From positions 53,963 through 117,962 of the forward strand of contig NZ_JACHEP010000007.1 in NCBI RefSeq assembly GCF_014201465.1: 64,000 nucleotides of DNA, written 5' to 3'. The DNA comes from Anoxybacteroides tepidamans (GTDB lineage Bacteria; Bacillota; Bacilli; Bacillales; Anoxybacillaceae). Position 1 is the first letter of the stretch. The number at the start of each line of letters is the position of its first letter. Of this stretch, positions 42,391-51,275 are shown in pieces. Position numbers and translations under genes: made by a program. The notes beneath the pieces are model-generated. The model ran no database searches. It worked only from the letters and a program-made list of their open reading frames with translations, and was not told the origin of the DNA.

Positions 42391-42446
42391 TGAAAACGAT
42401 TTTCATTTCCGTTTAAAATTATATAGAGAACGATTTTCATTGTCAA
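42391..42446 (-). promoter_or_regulatory. Consensus promoter with two Fur-like boxes
   Basis: A perfect TTGACA (42441-42446), 17-bp spacer and TATAAT (42418-42423). Two Fur-like sites share GAACGATTTTCAT-type sequence: one at 42425-42439 inside the spacer, one (TGAAAACGATTTTCA) at 42391-42405 just past the start. Strong promoter output only when Fur is off is expected. Confidence 0.82.
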
Positions 42447-42458
42447 TGAAAAACCGAC

Positions 42459-42489
42459 AAAAAACAGCCCAGAAAATTCTGGACTGTTT
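42459..42489 (-). terminator. Terminator after trxA
   Basis: CAG-C-CCAGAA pairs with TTCTGG-A-CTG around AA, with one internal mismatch, followed by a T-run on the minus strand. 8 nt past the trxA stop. Confidence 0.75.
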
Positions 42490-42497
42490 CGGATTCA

Positions 42498-42812
42498 TTA
42501 TAAATGTTTGTTTAACAAGCTGACAAGCGCTTCTTTCGGTTGATACCCAACTGTCTTGTCGACTGCTTCGCCATTTTTAAAGACGAGAAGCGTCGGGATG
42601 CTCATCACGCCAAACTTCCCAGCTGTTTCTTGGTTTTCGTCGACATTGACTTTCACAATTTTTACTTTGTCGCCCATTTCTTGGTCGATTTCTTCTAATA
42701 CAGGCGCAATCATGCGGCAAGGTCCACACCAAGGTGCCCAGAAATCCACTAACGTGACTCCTGTACTCGTTTCTGCTGCGAATGTTTGGTCAGTCGCACT
42801 AACAATTGCCAT
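42498..42812 (-). CDS. trxA: Thioredoxin
   Basis: The main cytosolic disulfide reductase substrate and electron carrier. 104 residues with the active site [17 protein letters not shown] (redox cysteines at 29 and 32), the cis-proline loop [13 protein letters not shown] and the usual length. The start is ATG 42812 with AGGAGG upstream. It has its own promoter and terminator; in B. subtilis it follows uvrC directly, whereas here 8 kb of accessory genes separate them. Confidence 0.97.
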   Translation of the reverse strand: MAIVSATDQTFAAETSTGVTLVDFWAPWCGPCRMIAPVLEEIDQEMGDKVKIVKVNVDENQETAGKFGVMSIPTLLVFKNGEAVDKTVGYQPKEALVSLLNKHL

Positions 42813-42847
42813 TTTCCATTCCTCCTATCAATTACTCATGTAAGCAA

Positions 42848-42877
42848 AGTATATCACTTTATAGCGGAAGGTGCTAA
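42848..42877 (-). promoter_or_regulatory. trxA promoter
   Basis: TTAGCA (42872-42877), 18-bp spacer and an extended -10 TGATATACT (TATACT at 42848-42853), 36 bp before the trxA ATG. Confidence 0.55.
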
Positions 42878-42925
42878 CTTTTTGCTTCAATTCTAATATT
42901 TACTTTCGCCCAATAATTATAACAA

Positions 42926-42962
42926 AAAAACGAGCAAAGACGCACTTACTTTGCCCGTTTTT
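42926..42962 (-). terminator. Terminator after etfA
   Basis: ACGAGCAAAG pairs with CTTTGCCCGT (one mismatch) around a 9-nt loop, with an A-run on the left giving U residues for minus transcripts. It lies about 8 nt past the etfA stop. Confidence 0.7.
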
Positions 42963-42970
42963 GCCTATAT

Positions 42971-43948
42971 TTATGAATGCACTTTAAGCTTTTTAAATTC
43001 CTCAGTTAGCAACGGTACGACTTCAAATAAGTCACCAACGATACCGTAATCTGCGACTTTGAAAATATTCGCTTCTGGATCTTTGTTAATCGCGACAATT
43101 ACTTTCGAGTTTGACATGCCCGCTAAATGTTGGATCGCACCGGAAATGCCGCACGCAATATATAAATCTGGTGTAACGACTTTTCCTGTTTGCCCGATTT
43201 GCAACGAATAGTCGCAATAGCCAGCATCGCACGCGCCGCGCGAAGCCCCGACCGCACCTCCTAACACGTCAGCCAATTCTTGTAGCGGCTTAAAACCGGC
43301 TGCGCTTTTCACCCCGCGTCCGCCAGCGACAATGACTTTTGCTTCCGATAAGTCCACGCCTTCCGCTGTTTTGCGGACAATTTCTTTCACAATCGTGCGC
43401 AAATCTTTAATATCGACAGAAAGGCTCATCACATTTCCAGAGCGAGCATCATCGCGAGAAAGCGCTGGAATGTTATTCGGACGAACGGTCACAAAAATGA
43501 TGCCGTCTGTTACGATTTTCTTTTCAAATGCTTTGCCCGAATAAATCGGACGAATGAACAATAGCTCCCCATCTTTTTCTTCGATCGCCACGACGTCAGA
43601 AACAAGTCCGGCGTTCAACTTTGTCGCTAATTTCGGCGATAAATCTTTTCCTAATGCCGTATGGCCAAATACGATTCCTTCCGGTTTTTCCGCTTCAATG
43701 ACCGCCATTAACGCTTGGCCGTATCCGTCTGGTGTATACGTTTTCAGTTGTGCGTGTTCAACAACGACCACACGATCTGCCCCGTACGCAATTAATTCGT
43801 TCGCATACGACTGCACGCTTTCTCCTACTAATACCGCTACTACTTCGCCGCCTTGAGCGATCGTTTTTGCTGCCGCAATGGCTTCAAATGATACGTTTCT
43901 TAACGATCCGTCACGGATTTCCGCTAATGAGATCACTTTTCGTGTCAT
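42971..43948 (-). CDS. etfA: Electron transfer flavoprotein, alpha subunit
   Basis: With EtfB it takes electrons from acyl-CoA dehydrogenases. 325 residues, the B. subtilis length, from ATG 43948 (GGGGGGA upstream). The C-terminal FAD-binding domain carries [32 protein letters not shown] and [10 protein letters not shown]. It is the last gene of the fad-etf run, and the upstream extension of the frame has no good start. Confidence 0.96.
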   Translation of the reverse strand: MTRKVISLAEIRDGSLRNVSFEAIAAAKTIAQGGEVVAVLVGESVQSYANELIAYGADRVVVVEHAQLKTYTPDGYGQALMAVIEAEKPEGIVFGHTALGKDLSPKLATKLNAGLVSDVVAIEEKDGELLFIRPIYSGKAFEKKIVTDGIIFVTVRPNNIPALSRDDARSGNVMSLSVDIKDLRTIVKEIVRKTAEGVDLSEAKVIVAGGRGVKSAAGFKPLQELADVLGGAVGASRGACDAGYCDYSLQIGQTGKVVTPDLYIACGISGAIQHLAGMSNSKVIVAINKDPEANIFKVADYGIVGDLFEVVPLLTEEFKKLKVHS

Positions 43949-43985
43949 GCTCCGTCCCCCCGATAAATAATCGTTTTTCTCGTCG

Positions 43986-44759
43986 TTAAATGACTTTCGC
44001 TTCCGTACGCAACAGCGTGACAAGCTCTTTTACTTGGTCTGTTAGTTCACCTTGCAAAATTTTCCCGGCTTCTTTTTTCGGCGGCAAGAAAATTTCCACC
44101 GTTTTTGTTTTCGCTTCGACATCTTCTTCTTCTAAATCTAAATCATCCAATTCTACTTCATCGAGCGGTTTCTTTTTCGCTTTCATAATGCCTGGAAGCG
44201 AAGGATAGCGCGGTTCGTTTAATCCTTGTTGCGCTGTCACTAACAATGGAAGCGACGCTTCAATGACTTCTTCGTCCCCTTCGACATCGCGAACAACCGT
44301 TACTTTGTCGCCGTCAATGTCGAGCTTCGTAATCGTCGTAACATACGGGATACCAAGCATTTCTGCTACGCGCGGACCAACTTGGCCAGAGCCGCCATCA
44401 ATGGCGACGTTCCCTGCTAAAATTAAATGCGGTTCTTTATCTTTTAAATATTCCGCTAATACTTTCGCCGTTGTATATTGATCGCCTTCTTCGACATCGT
44501 CTTCAATATTGATGAGTACTGCTTTATCGCACCCCATCGCCAGTGCGGTGCGCAATTCTTTCTCCGCATCTTCGTTTCCGACTGTAACGACCGTTACTTC
44601 GCCACCTAGTTTGTCACGCACTTGAATCGCTTCTTCGATCGCATATTCATCGTATGGGTTAATAATAAATTCAGCGCCTTCTTCATTCACGTTTCCGTTG
44701 TTGATCACAATTTTTTCTTCTGTGTCAAATGTGCGCTTCATTAAGACGAAAATGTTCAT
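43986..44759 (-). CDS. etfB: Electron transfer flavoprotein, beta subunit
   Basis: 257 residues from ATG 44759, preceded by GGAGGGG. It begins MNIFVLMKRTFDTEEKI and shows the ETF-beta AMP-binding and signature segments NPYDEYAIEEA, MGCDKAVLI and AGNVAIDGGSGQVGP. It precedes etfA by 37 nt and follows fadB by 81 nt. The pair feeds electrons from fatty-acid oxidation to the respiratory chain. Confidence 0.96.
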   Translation of the reverse strand: MNIFVLMKRTFDTEEKIVINNGNVNEEGAEFIINPYDEYAIEEAIQVRDKLGGEVTVVTVGNEDAEKELRTALAMGCDKAVLINIEDDVEEGDQYTTAKVLAEYLKDKEPHLILAGNVAIDGGSGQVGPRVAEMLGIPYVTTITKLDIDGDKVTVVRDVEGDEEVIEASLPLLVTAQQGLNEPRYPSLPGIMKAKKKPLDEVELDDLDLEEEDVEAKTKTVEIFLPPKKEAGKILQGELTDQVKELVTLLRTEAKVI

Positions 44760-44840
44760 GGAAACCCCTCCTATGTTTATCAAACATTCGTTCAGTTTAA
44801 AACATTCTGTTGATTTCGAAAAAACACAATTAGCGCTCGC

Positions 44841-45614
44841 TTACTTTCCACGGAATTGCGCCGGCCGTTTTTCAATAAACGCTTGTACTCCTTCTTTCGC
44901 ATCTTCTGATATAAACACTTTGCCAAACAAGATCGCTTCCTGCTCCACCGCTTCATGGAATGATCGTGTTTTCGCCGCATGAAGCAACTCAATCGTCGCC
45001 CGAACAGAAATCGGACTCTTTTGCGCAATTTTATTCGCTAATGTTTTAGCTTCTTCCAACAACTGTTCTTCCGGCACCGCTTTGTTCGCGAGTCCCCATT
45101 GAACTGCTTCAATGCCTGTGATCGGCTCGCTTGTCCACATCATTTCCATCGCTTTTCCAAACCCAACATAGCGCATTAAACGCTGTGTCCCTGCGAATCC
45201 TGGAATGATACCAAGCTGCAGCTCTGGCAATCCGAGCTTCGCATTTTCTGCAACTAGACGGATATGGCATCCCATCGCCAACTCTAATCCTCCGCCTAAA
45301 GCGGCGCCATGGATCGCTGCGATCACCGGTTTCGGAAACTGCTCTAGCTTCTCCATCACTTGCTGGCCGGCGCGCGCCAACTCCGCCGCTTGTTCGCTCG
45401 TATTAACAGCCGTAAATTCTTTAATATCAGCACCAGCAGAGAAAAATCTTCCTTCTCCGTGGAGAAGAATAACGCGAACTTGATCATCGTCTTTCAACTC
45501 ATCTAGCAATGATGAAAACTCTTTCAAAACAGCGGATGATAAAGCGTTGGCCGGAGGACGCGAAAAAGTGACGGTAGCGACAACCCCCTCCGTATGCACC
45601 TTGAAAAACTCCAT
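44841..45614 (-). CDS. fadB: Enoyl-CoA hydratase
   Basis: It hydrates trans-2-enoyl-CoA in beta-oxidation. 257 residues of the crotonase fold, with the oxyanion-hole FSAGADIKEF and IHGAALGGGLELAMGCH, and the catalytic glutamates in the LPELQLGIIPG region. The start is ATG 45614 with AAGGGGAGAGG. It lies 24 nt downstream of fadR and is probably co-transcribed with it and with etfBA. Confidence 0.94.
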   Translation of the reverse strand: MEFFKVHTEGVVATVTFSRPPANALSSAVLKEFSSLLDELKDDDQVRVILLHGEGRFFSAGADIKEFTAVNTSEQAAELARAGQQVMEKLEQFPKPVIAAIHGAALGGGLELAMGCHIRLVAENAKLGLPELQLGIIPGFAGTQRLMRYVGFGKAMEMMWTSEPITGIEAVQWGLANKAVPEEQLLEEAKTLANKIAQKSPISVRATIELLHAAKTRSFHEAVEQEAILFGKVFISEDAKEGVQAFIEKRPAQFRGK

Positions 45615-45638
45615 TTTTTCCTCTCCCCTTATATAAAA

Positions 45639-46223
45639 TTAAGAGGCCGAACAGCCTCGTATCAGCAGTTCATGAACCGGTTTCGCTAAAGCGACTAAAT
45701 CATATTTTTGGTCATTCATCACCCATGTCGTCACCGTTTCATCGATCGTCCCGAAAATCATTTGCCTCGCAAGACGAACGTCCAAGTCTTTGCGGAACTC
45801 TCCTGCTTCCATTCCTTCTTTTACAATTTGCTCCACAATCCTTAAATATCCTTTCAGCACTTCGTTAATTCGTAAACGAAGTTCTTTGTTCGATTGCCGC
45901 AGCTCAAGCTGGGTCACGATCGCTAAATGGCGATCTGCCGATAAAAGTTCAAAATGTTTTTTTACTAATACGTATAACTTCTCTGAAGCGCTTGAAATTC
46001 CTGCTATTTCTTCTTGGATTTTTTCAATAAACGATCCCATTTTTTCTTGAAAAAGCGAAACGAGAATATCTTCTTTATTTTTGAAATATAAATAAATCGT
46101 CCCGTCCGCTACTCCTGCTTGTTTGGCAATTTTAGAAACTTGCGCTTGATGGTAGCCATTTTCGGCAATAACAATCACAGCTGCTTCGATAATTTGCATA
46201 AATTTTGGTTTATTTCGTTTCAA
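45639..46223 (-). CDS. fadR: FadR-type TetR repressor of fatty-acid degradation
   Basis: A TetR-family repressor released by long-chain acyl-CoA. 194 residues, the B. subtilis length, from TTG 46223 (AAAGGGGAA upstream). The N-terminal HTH reads VIAENGYHQAQVSKIAKQAGVADGTIYLYFKNKEDIL; the C-terminal end (FGTIDETVTTWVMNDQKYDLV) matches FadR. An upstream in-frame ATG would run through the operator and is unlikely. A FadR operator lies directly upstream. Confidence 0.95.
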   Translation of the reverse strand: MKRNKPKFMQIIEAAVIVIAENGYHQAQVSKIAKQAGVADGTIYLYFKNKEDILVSLFQEKMGSFIEKIQEEIAGISSASEKLYVLVKKHFELLSADRHLAIVTQLELRQSNKELRLRINEVLKGYLRIVEQIVKEGMEAGEFRKDLDVRLARQMIFGTIDETVTTWVMNDQKYDLVALAKPVHELLIRGCSAS

Positions 46224-46246
46224 CGTACATTCCCCTTTTTCAAATG

Positions 46247-46301
46247 TGAATGAATAATCATTCATGTTTCAATTTTAAAAATTCTCCCTTCTATTTGTCA
46301 A
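46247..46301 (-). promoter_or_regulatory. fadR promoter with FadR operator
   Basis: TTGACA (46296-46301) and TAAAAT (46272-46277) with an 18-bp spacer. Just downstream, 46247-46264 is TGAATGA-N4-TCATTCA, a perfect palindrome matching the Bacillus FadR operator. Autoregulation of fadR-fadB-etfBA follows. No such site is seen before lcfA. Confidence 0.88.
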
Positions 46302-46347
46302 GATAAAAAATCACTCCATTTGCAAAATGACAAAATAGTGGATGCTT

Positions 46348-48021
46348 TTATCCCTTTTTATTTTCTTCTTCTATTAGCACGCGGCGTAAAATTTTTCCGA
46401 CAGCCGTTTTCGGAAGTTCTTTGCGAAACTCGTAGATGCGCGGCACTTTGTAGGCGGCCAATCGGTTTCTCATAAACTGATCCAACTCTTCTTCCGTGCA
46501 TTGCTCGCCTTCTTTTAAAACGATAAACGCTTTCACCGTTTCCCCTCGGTATTCATGTGGCACACCGACAACGACCGCTTCCTGTACTTTCGGATGTTCA
46601 TATAACACTTCTTCTACTTCGCGCGGGTAAATGTTATAGCCGCTCGCAATAATCATATCTTTTTTTCGATCGACAATGAAGAAGTATCCTTTTTCATCCA
46701 TATACCCCATATCGCCGGTATATAACCAGTCATCACGCAATACACTGTCCGTTTCAAACGGCTGGTTCCAATATCCTTTCATCACTTGCGGACCGCGGAC
46801 AACAAGCTCACCAATTTCGTTAACGTTCGCTTCTTGACCAGTCTCTAATGAAATAATTTTCGCATCCGTATCCGGCCATGGAACGCCGATGCTTCCTTTA
46901 ATCCGTTCTCCATCCCATAAAAAATTGGAATGGGTGACAGGAGACGCTTCTGTTAATCCATATCCTTCAATCAGTTTTCCGCCTGTGATTTTTTCGAACT
47001 TTTCTTGCACTTCGACTGGGAGTGGAGCTGATCCGCTAATGCATACTTTAATAGATGATAAATCATATTTCGATAAATTCGGATGATTCAATAAGGCGAT
47101 ATACATCGTTGGCGCTCCAGGAAATAATGTCGGCTTTTGCTTCTCGATCGTTTTTAATACCGTTTCAACATCAAATTTCGGAAGGAGAATCATTTTATAA
47201 GCTTGCATAACGGACAAGTTCATAATGGTTGTCATTCCATATACATGGAAAAACGGCAATACGCCTAAAATCGCTTCCTCTCCTTTTTGGCAGCGATACA
47301 TCCAATGAGCGCACATTAACGTGTTCGCAATTAAATTGCGGTGTGTCAGCATTGCAGCTTTTGGAAATCCTGTTGTTCCCCCTGTATATTGTAGTAAAGC
47401 AACTTCCTCGATTGGGTCTATTTCAATATCTATCTCTTCTGCTTTCGTTGAAGCGATAATGCGTTTGAATAAATGTTGATCATCTCGTTCTTCGATGTGG
47501 ACAAGAGGCTGGTTTTGTTTTTTTTGGACGAATGGATAAAGCAATTTTTTGATGGGCGGCAAATAATCTTGAACGCTTGTGACAATGATATGTTTTAACG
47601 ACGTTGTTGCTTTTACTTTAACGACTTTCGGATAAAGCATATCTAACGTAATGATCACGGTTGCCCCGCTATCGTTCAGCTGATGCTCCAGTTCCCGCTC
47701 CGTATAAAGCGGATTCGTTTGTACGATGATGCCTCCGGCCATCAGCACTCCATAATAGCTAATGACGGCTTGCGGACAATTTGGCAACATAATCGAAACG
47801 CGGTCGCCTTTTTGCAAGCCAAGCTCGACAAGATAGTTGGCGATTTTCAACGATTGTTCGTAGATGTCTTGAAACGTCAAACGTTTTCCAAGAAAATAAA
47901 TCGCCTCTTTTTGACCGAACTGTGCGGCGGTTTCTTTTAAATAGTCGGGCAATATTTTAGGCGGGTAATCAATATGATGCGGGATTTGCGGTGGATAATG
48001 GGCAAGCCATCGTTTTTCCAT
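46348..48021 (-). CDS. lcfA: Long-chain fatty-acid CoA ligase
   Basis: It activates fatty acids to acyl-CoA with ATP. About 557 residues, with the AMP-binding motif LLQYTGGTTGFPKAAMLTHRN, the linker YGLTEASPV, and the C-terminal YTGDMGYMDEKGYFFIVDRKKDMI and lysine region KTAVGKILRR. Two adjacent ATGs (48024, 48021) follow GGAGGAG; the second is better spaced. It is upstream of fadR as in B. subtilis, but a FadR-box promoter between them suggests fadR can also be transcribed alone. Confidence 0.95.
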   Translation of the reverse strand: MEKRWLAHYPPQIPHHIDYPPKILPDYLKETAAQFGQKEAIYFLGKRLTFQDIYEQSLKIANYLVELGLQKGDRVSIMLPNCPQAVISYYGVLMAGGIIVQTNPLYTERELEHQLNDSGATVIITLDMLYPKVVKVKATTSLKHIIVTSVQDYLPPIKKLLYPFVQKKQNQPLVHIEERDDQHLFKRIIASTKAEEIDIEIDPIEEVALLQYTGGTTGFPKAAMLTHRNLIANTLMCAHWMYRCQKGEEAILGVLPFFHVYGMTTIMNLSVMQAYKMILLPKFDVETVLKTIEKQKPTLFPGAPTMYIALLNHPNLSKYDLSSIKVCISGSAPLPVEVQEKFEKITGGKLIEGYGLTEASPVTHSNFLWDGERIKGSIGVPWPDTDAKIISLETGQEANVNEIGELVVRGPQVMKGYWNQPFETDSVLRDDWLYTGDMGYMDEKGYFFIVDRKKDMIIASGYNIYPREVEEVLYEHPKVQEAVVVGVPHEYRGETVKAFIVLKEGEQCTEEELDQFMRNRLAAYKVPRIYEFRKELPKTAVGKILRRVLIEEENKKG

Positions 48022-48092
48022 CATATCTCCTCCAATTTTGATAATTCTGACGATTTATTTTTATTTTATTATATTTTTTAAAAATTTACACT

Positions 48093-48126
48093 AAAAAAAT
48101 AAGCGCCTACAATCGTAGAACGCTTT
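48093..48126 (-). terminator. Terminator after the micro-protein gene
   Basis: AAGCG-CTAC and GTAG-CGCTT arms with small internal loops, followed on the minus strand by TTATTTTTTT. It abuts the stop codon of the 27-residue ORF. Confidence 0.7.
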
Positions 48127-48210
48127 TTAAGTAAAAAACAACCAATATATAATACCGATAGCAAGAAATGTCCCGCATAATACAAACAATACTTTCGCCA
48201 ATGTTTCCAT
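48127..48210 (-). CDS. 27-residue single-helix membrane micro-protein
   Basis: An ATG at 48210, 8 nt after GGAGAG, opens a frame of 27 codons and TAA. The peptide starts METLAKVLFVLCGTFLAIGI and ends YWLFFT: one membrane helix with a short acidic/basic N-terminus. It lies 17 nt after the yshE stop and ends at a terminator, so it is likely the last gene of mutS2-yshE. No homologue is recognised by eye. Confidence 0.6.
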   Translation of the reverse strand: METLAKVLFVLCGTFLAIGIIYWLFFT

Positions 48211-48227
48211 TTGATTAACTCTCCATT

Positions 48228-48635
48228 CTACCGAATGCTTTCTCCAATGACAAATGATAAACCGATAGAAATCACCATCGAAATCAGCCCGACTGCGCGG
48301 TTGTCTTTGGCAATTTCTTCATCAATATTAAATTTTGGTGTTAAAAATTCATAGATAAAATAAGCGATTAACAACAAAATAAATCCGTATACTCCCCAAC
48401 CAATCACGGAAAGGAGAGATTCGTGGTGGCTGATCGCATATCGAAAAATGTTGGCGATGCCAAAAATTTTTCCGCCCGTTGCCATCGCCACCGCTACATT
48501 ACCTTTTTGAATTTCATCCCAATTTTTATATTTCGTGACGAGTTCAAATATTGCTAAAAAGACAACCATGCATAAAACAGCGACACTAAAATTCGCTGCA
48601 ATCTTCACTATTTCGTTTTCCCAAAAGGAGTTCAT
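48228..48635 (-). CDS. yshE: YshE, DUF350-family membrane protein
   Basis: 135 residues with four membrane helices (about 15-35, 50-70, 76-98, 112-132). The alternating pattern AVAMATGGKIFGIANIFR and NRAVGLISMVISIG repeats the DUF350 two-helix unit twice. Function unknown. It lies 15 nt downstream of mutS2 and probably shares its transcript, as in B. subtilis. Confidence 0.85.
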   Translation of the reverse strand: MNSFWENEIVKIAANFSVAVLCMVVFLAIFELVTKYKNWDEIQKGNVAVAMATGGKIFGIANIFRYAISHHESLLSVIGWGVYGFILLLIAYFIYEFLTPKFNIDEEIAKDNRAVGLISMVISIGLSFVIGESIR

Positions 48636-48650
48636 CGCCTTCGCCCCTTA

Positions 48651-51005
48651 TCATTTCAATTCGACAATCGTGACACCGATGCCACCCTCTGTCGCTTCTC
48701 CGAAACGAATGTTTTTCACCGAACGGTGTTTTTTCAAAAATTCTTGCACGCCTTTGCGAAGCGCCCCGGTTCCTTTTCCGTGAATGATCGATACGCGCGG
48801 ATAGCCGGCGAGCAGCGCATCATCAATATATTTTTCGACGCGGGCGATCGCATCTTCGTACCGCTCGCCGCGCAAATCTAGCTCCAAGCCGACATGATAG
48901 TCTTTCCCTTTAACGGTGGTAAGCGGTTTCGCTTCCGCCACTTTCGTGCTGCCGATATATTCAAGATCGCGCTCTTTTATTTTCATTTTTAAAATGCCAA
49001 GCTGCACTTGCCATTCATCATCAGAAACTTTCTCCAACAAATAGCCTTTTTGATTTAAATGGACAACCTTTACTTCGTCGCCAGGCCGGAATTCATGAGA
49101 CACGCGCTTTTTCGCCGTGCTTTTTTTCGTATCAATCGTTGGCGCTGCTTCTTCTAATCGTTTTTTCGCAGCAATTAACTCGTGTTCTTTAATTTCTGCG
49201 AGCTTTTCTTTTTGCATCTGCCGCAGTTCGCGAATGACTTCTTCCGCTTCCCGCTGTGACGTTTTTATAATTTCCGTCGCTTTTCGCTTCGCTTCGTCAA
49301 TAAGTTCATCGCGTTTTTCATTCAGCTCTTCCCATTTTTGTTCCCACTCGCGGCGAAGCCGTTCTGCTTCTTTGCGCGCTTCCTCTGCTTTTTTCTGTTC
49401 TTCTTCCGCCTGCCTTTTGCTTTGTTCAAGCGAAACAATCATGTTCTCTACTTTGTTGCTTTCGACGCTAATTTGCGCTTTCGCTCGTTCGATTATCCGC
49501 TCATTTAAGCCGAGCCGTTTTGATATTTCGAATGCATTACTTCGTCCCGGCACGCCGATCAATAGCTTATACGTCGGGCTTAGCGTATCGATGTCGAATT
49601 CAACACTCGCATTGATGACACCGCGGCGGTTGTATCCGTACGCTTTTAACTCTGGATAATGCGTAGTCGCAACAATGCGCGCACCGCGCTCATGAACTTC
49701 GTCTAAAATCGCGATCGCCAGCGCTGCACCTTCTTGCGGATCGGTTCCCGCTCCAAGTTCGTCAAAAAGAACAAGGCTGTCGTGATCGACGTTACGCAAA
49801 ATCTCAACGATGTTTACCATATGAGACGAAAATGTACTTAAACTTTGTTCTATCGATTGTTCATCGCCGATATCCGCATACACGGAACGAAATACTGCGA
49901 GCTCAGAACCGTCCAATGCCGGAATAAAGAGACCGGCTTGTGCCATTAACGTCAATACCCCGATCGTTTTTAATGTCACCGTCTTCCCGCCTGTATTCGG
50001 ACCGGTGATCACGATCGTTGTATAGTCTTTGCCAAGTTCGATATCGTTTGGCACGACAACGTTTGGGTCGATAAGCGGGTGGCGCGCCTTCAATAAACGA
50101 ATATAGCCTTGATCGTTCATCTTTGGCTTCGTCGCTTTTATTTTTTGCGCATATTTCGCTTTTGTGAAAATAAAATCGAGTTCAGCCAATACGTCCACAT
50201 TGACAAGAAGCATATCGGCATGCTCCGCCACTTTTGCCGTCAGTTCCGTTAAAATTCGCTCGATTTCCTGCTTCTCTTTGACGCGCGCTTCTTGCAGTTG
50301 GTTGTTCAAATCGACGACGACTTGCGGCTCGATAAATAATGTCGCACCGGAAGACGATTGATCGTGCACAATGCCGCCGTAAGCGTGGCGATATTCTTGT
50401 TTGACCGGAATGACGTACCGGTCGTTGCGAATCGTAATAATCGCATCCGACAACGTTTTTTGCGCGGAGGAAGAACGAATGATGCTTTCTAGCTTTTCAC
50501 GTACTCTCGCTTCCGTATTCCGCAATTGTTGGCGGATGGAACGCAACCGATCGCTCGCATGGTCGAGCACTTCGCCGTAATCATCGATACAATGTTTAAT
50601 TGCTTGTTCGAGTTCTGGCAACGCGACCATTTGTTCCACATATTGTAACAAATATGGAAGTTCTACTTTCTCTTCTTCTAATGATTCAATAAACGTTTTC
50701 ATTTGCCGGCTCGCATAAATCGTGCTCGCGATATCAAGCAGTTCATGCGGGCTTAGTATGCTGCCAATTTTCGCTCGTTTAAGGCTTGGGCGAATATCGA
50801 AAATGCCTCCAAGCGGAACATTCCCGCGCAGGCGAAGTGCCGCTGCGGCTTCATCCGTTTCTTCTTGCCATTTGATCACTTCTGCAAAATCGGAAGAAGG
50901 GACTAGCTTCTCCACTTTTTCTTTTCCTAATGACGAAGAGACATGCTCTGACAATTGTGCTTTGATTTTGTCAAATTCTAATACTTTCAAAACTCGTGTA
51001 TGCAA
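48651..51005 (-). CDS. mutS2: MutS2 endonuclease/ATPase
   Basis: A MutS paralogue that suppresses homologous recombination and acts on collided ribosomes. 784 residues from TTG 51005 (GAGGTGA upstream). The core and clamp domains are followed by the ATPase with [16 protein letters not shown] and [18 protein letters not shown], a long coiled coil (about 520-640) and the C-terminal Smr nuclease ([23 protein letters not shown]). The frame stays open upstream into the cloverleaf element, but that part is not coding. B. subtilis name mutSB. Confidence 0.95.
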   Translation of the reverse strand: MHTRVLKVLEFDKIKAQLSEHVSSSLGKEKVEKLVPSSDFAEVIKWQEETDEAAAALRLRGNVPLGGIFDIRPSLKRAKIGSILSPHELLDIASTIYASRQMKTFIESLEEEKVELPYLLQYVEQMVALPELEQAIKHCIDDYGEVLDHASDRLRSIRQQLRNTEARVREKLESIIRSSSAQKTLSDAIITIRNDRYVIPVKQEYRHAYGGIVHDQSSSGATLFIEPQVVVDLNNQLQEARVKEKQEIERILTELTAKVAEHADMLLVNVDVLAELDFIFTKAKYAQKIKATKPKMNDQGYIRLLKARHPLIDPNVVVPNDIELGKDYTTIVITGPNTGGKTVTLKTIGVLTLMAQAGLFIPALDGSELAVFRSVYADIGDEQSIEQSLSTFSSHMVNIVEILRNVDHDSLVLFDELGAGTDPQEGAALAIAILDEVHERGARIVATTHYPELKAYGYNRRGVINASVEFDIDTLSPTYKLLIGVPGRSNAFEISKRLGLNERIIERAKAQISVESNKVENMIVSLEQSKRQAEEEQKKAEEARKEAERLRREWEQKWEELNEKRDELIDEAKRKATEIIKTSQREAEEVIRELRQMQKEKLAEIKEHELIAAKKRLEEAAPTIDTKKSTAKKRVSHEFRPGDEVKVVHLNQKGYLLEKVSDDEWQVQLGILKMKIKERDLEYIGSTKVAEAKPLTTVKGKDYHVGLELDLRGERYEDAIARVEKYIDDALLAGYPRVSIIHGKGTGALRKGVQEFLKKHRSVKNIRFGEATEGGIGVTIVELK

Positions 51006-51077
51006 TGATGTCACCTCTCTATATAGATAGATGCAATTTGGAACTTTAGCGTTTTCGTCTTTTATGAAGTAATCGGT

Positions 51078-51219
51078 ATTTTTTCGACTGTCGGGTGACC
51101 GAACAACACCGCTTCCAGACAAATGCATTTGTCTGTGAAGCGGTTGGTTGTTCGGTCCTCTGTCACGCGAAAGCGTGACGAAGGCAAGTCACAGACTTGC
51201 CTCCGACAGTCGAAAAAAT
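51078..51219. repeat. Cloverleaf-forming intergenic element, copy 2
   Basis: A 142-bp block closed by a perfect 17-bp stem (51078-51094 with 51203-51219). Inside are a long hairpin (51098-51155; CGAACAA/TTGTTCG at the base, CAAATG/CATTTG at the tip), a 7-bp hairpin with a GAAA tetraloop (51162-51179) and a GGCAAGT/ACTTGCC hairpin (51183-51201). Architecture and motifs match 2587-2727. The closing stem is the lysC hairpin stem at 31 kb. It lies between polX and mutS2. Confidence 0.78.
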
Positions 51220-51275
51220 AGGGAGTCTGCTTTTTCGTCAGCTATAAGTTAAACCTTCCAGTTGTATTTATATAG

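Noticed and set aside
44760..44840. A FadR operator upstream of etfB
   Set aside because: Only half of the palindrome (GAACGAATG-like) is present; it does not meet the TGAATGA-N4-TCATTCA pattern found at fadR.
49117..49659. Plus-strand frame of 180 codons opposite mutS2
   Set aside because: It mirrors the coiled-coil coding region (Ser/Phe/Arg-rich product) and has no independent support.
51006..51128. N-terminal extension of mutS2 reaching into the cloverleaf element
   Set aside because: Homologues start near TTG 51005, which has a good ribosome site; the extension crosses structured repeat DNA.
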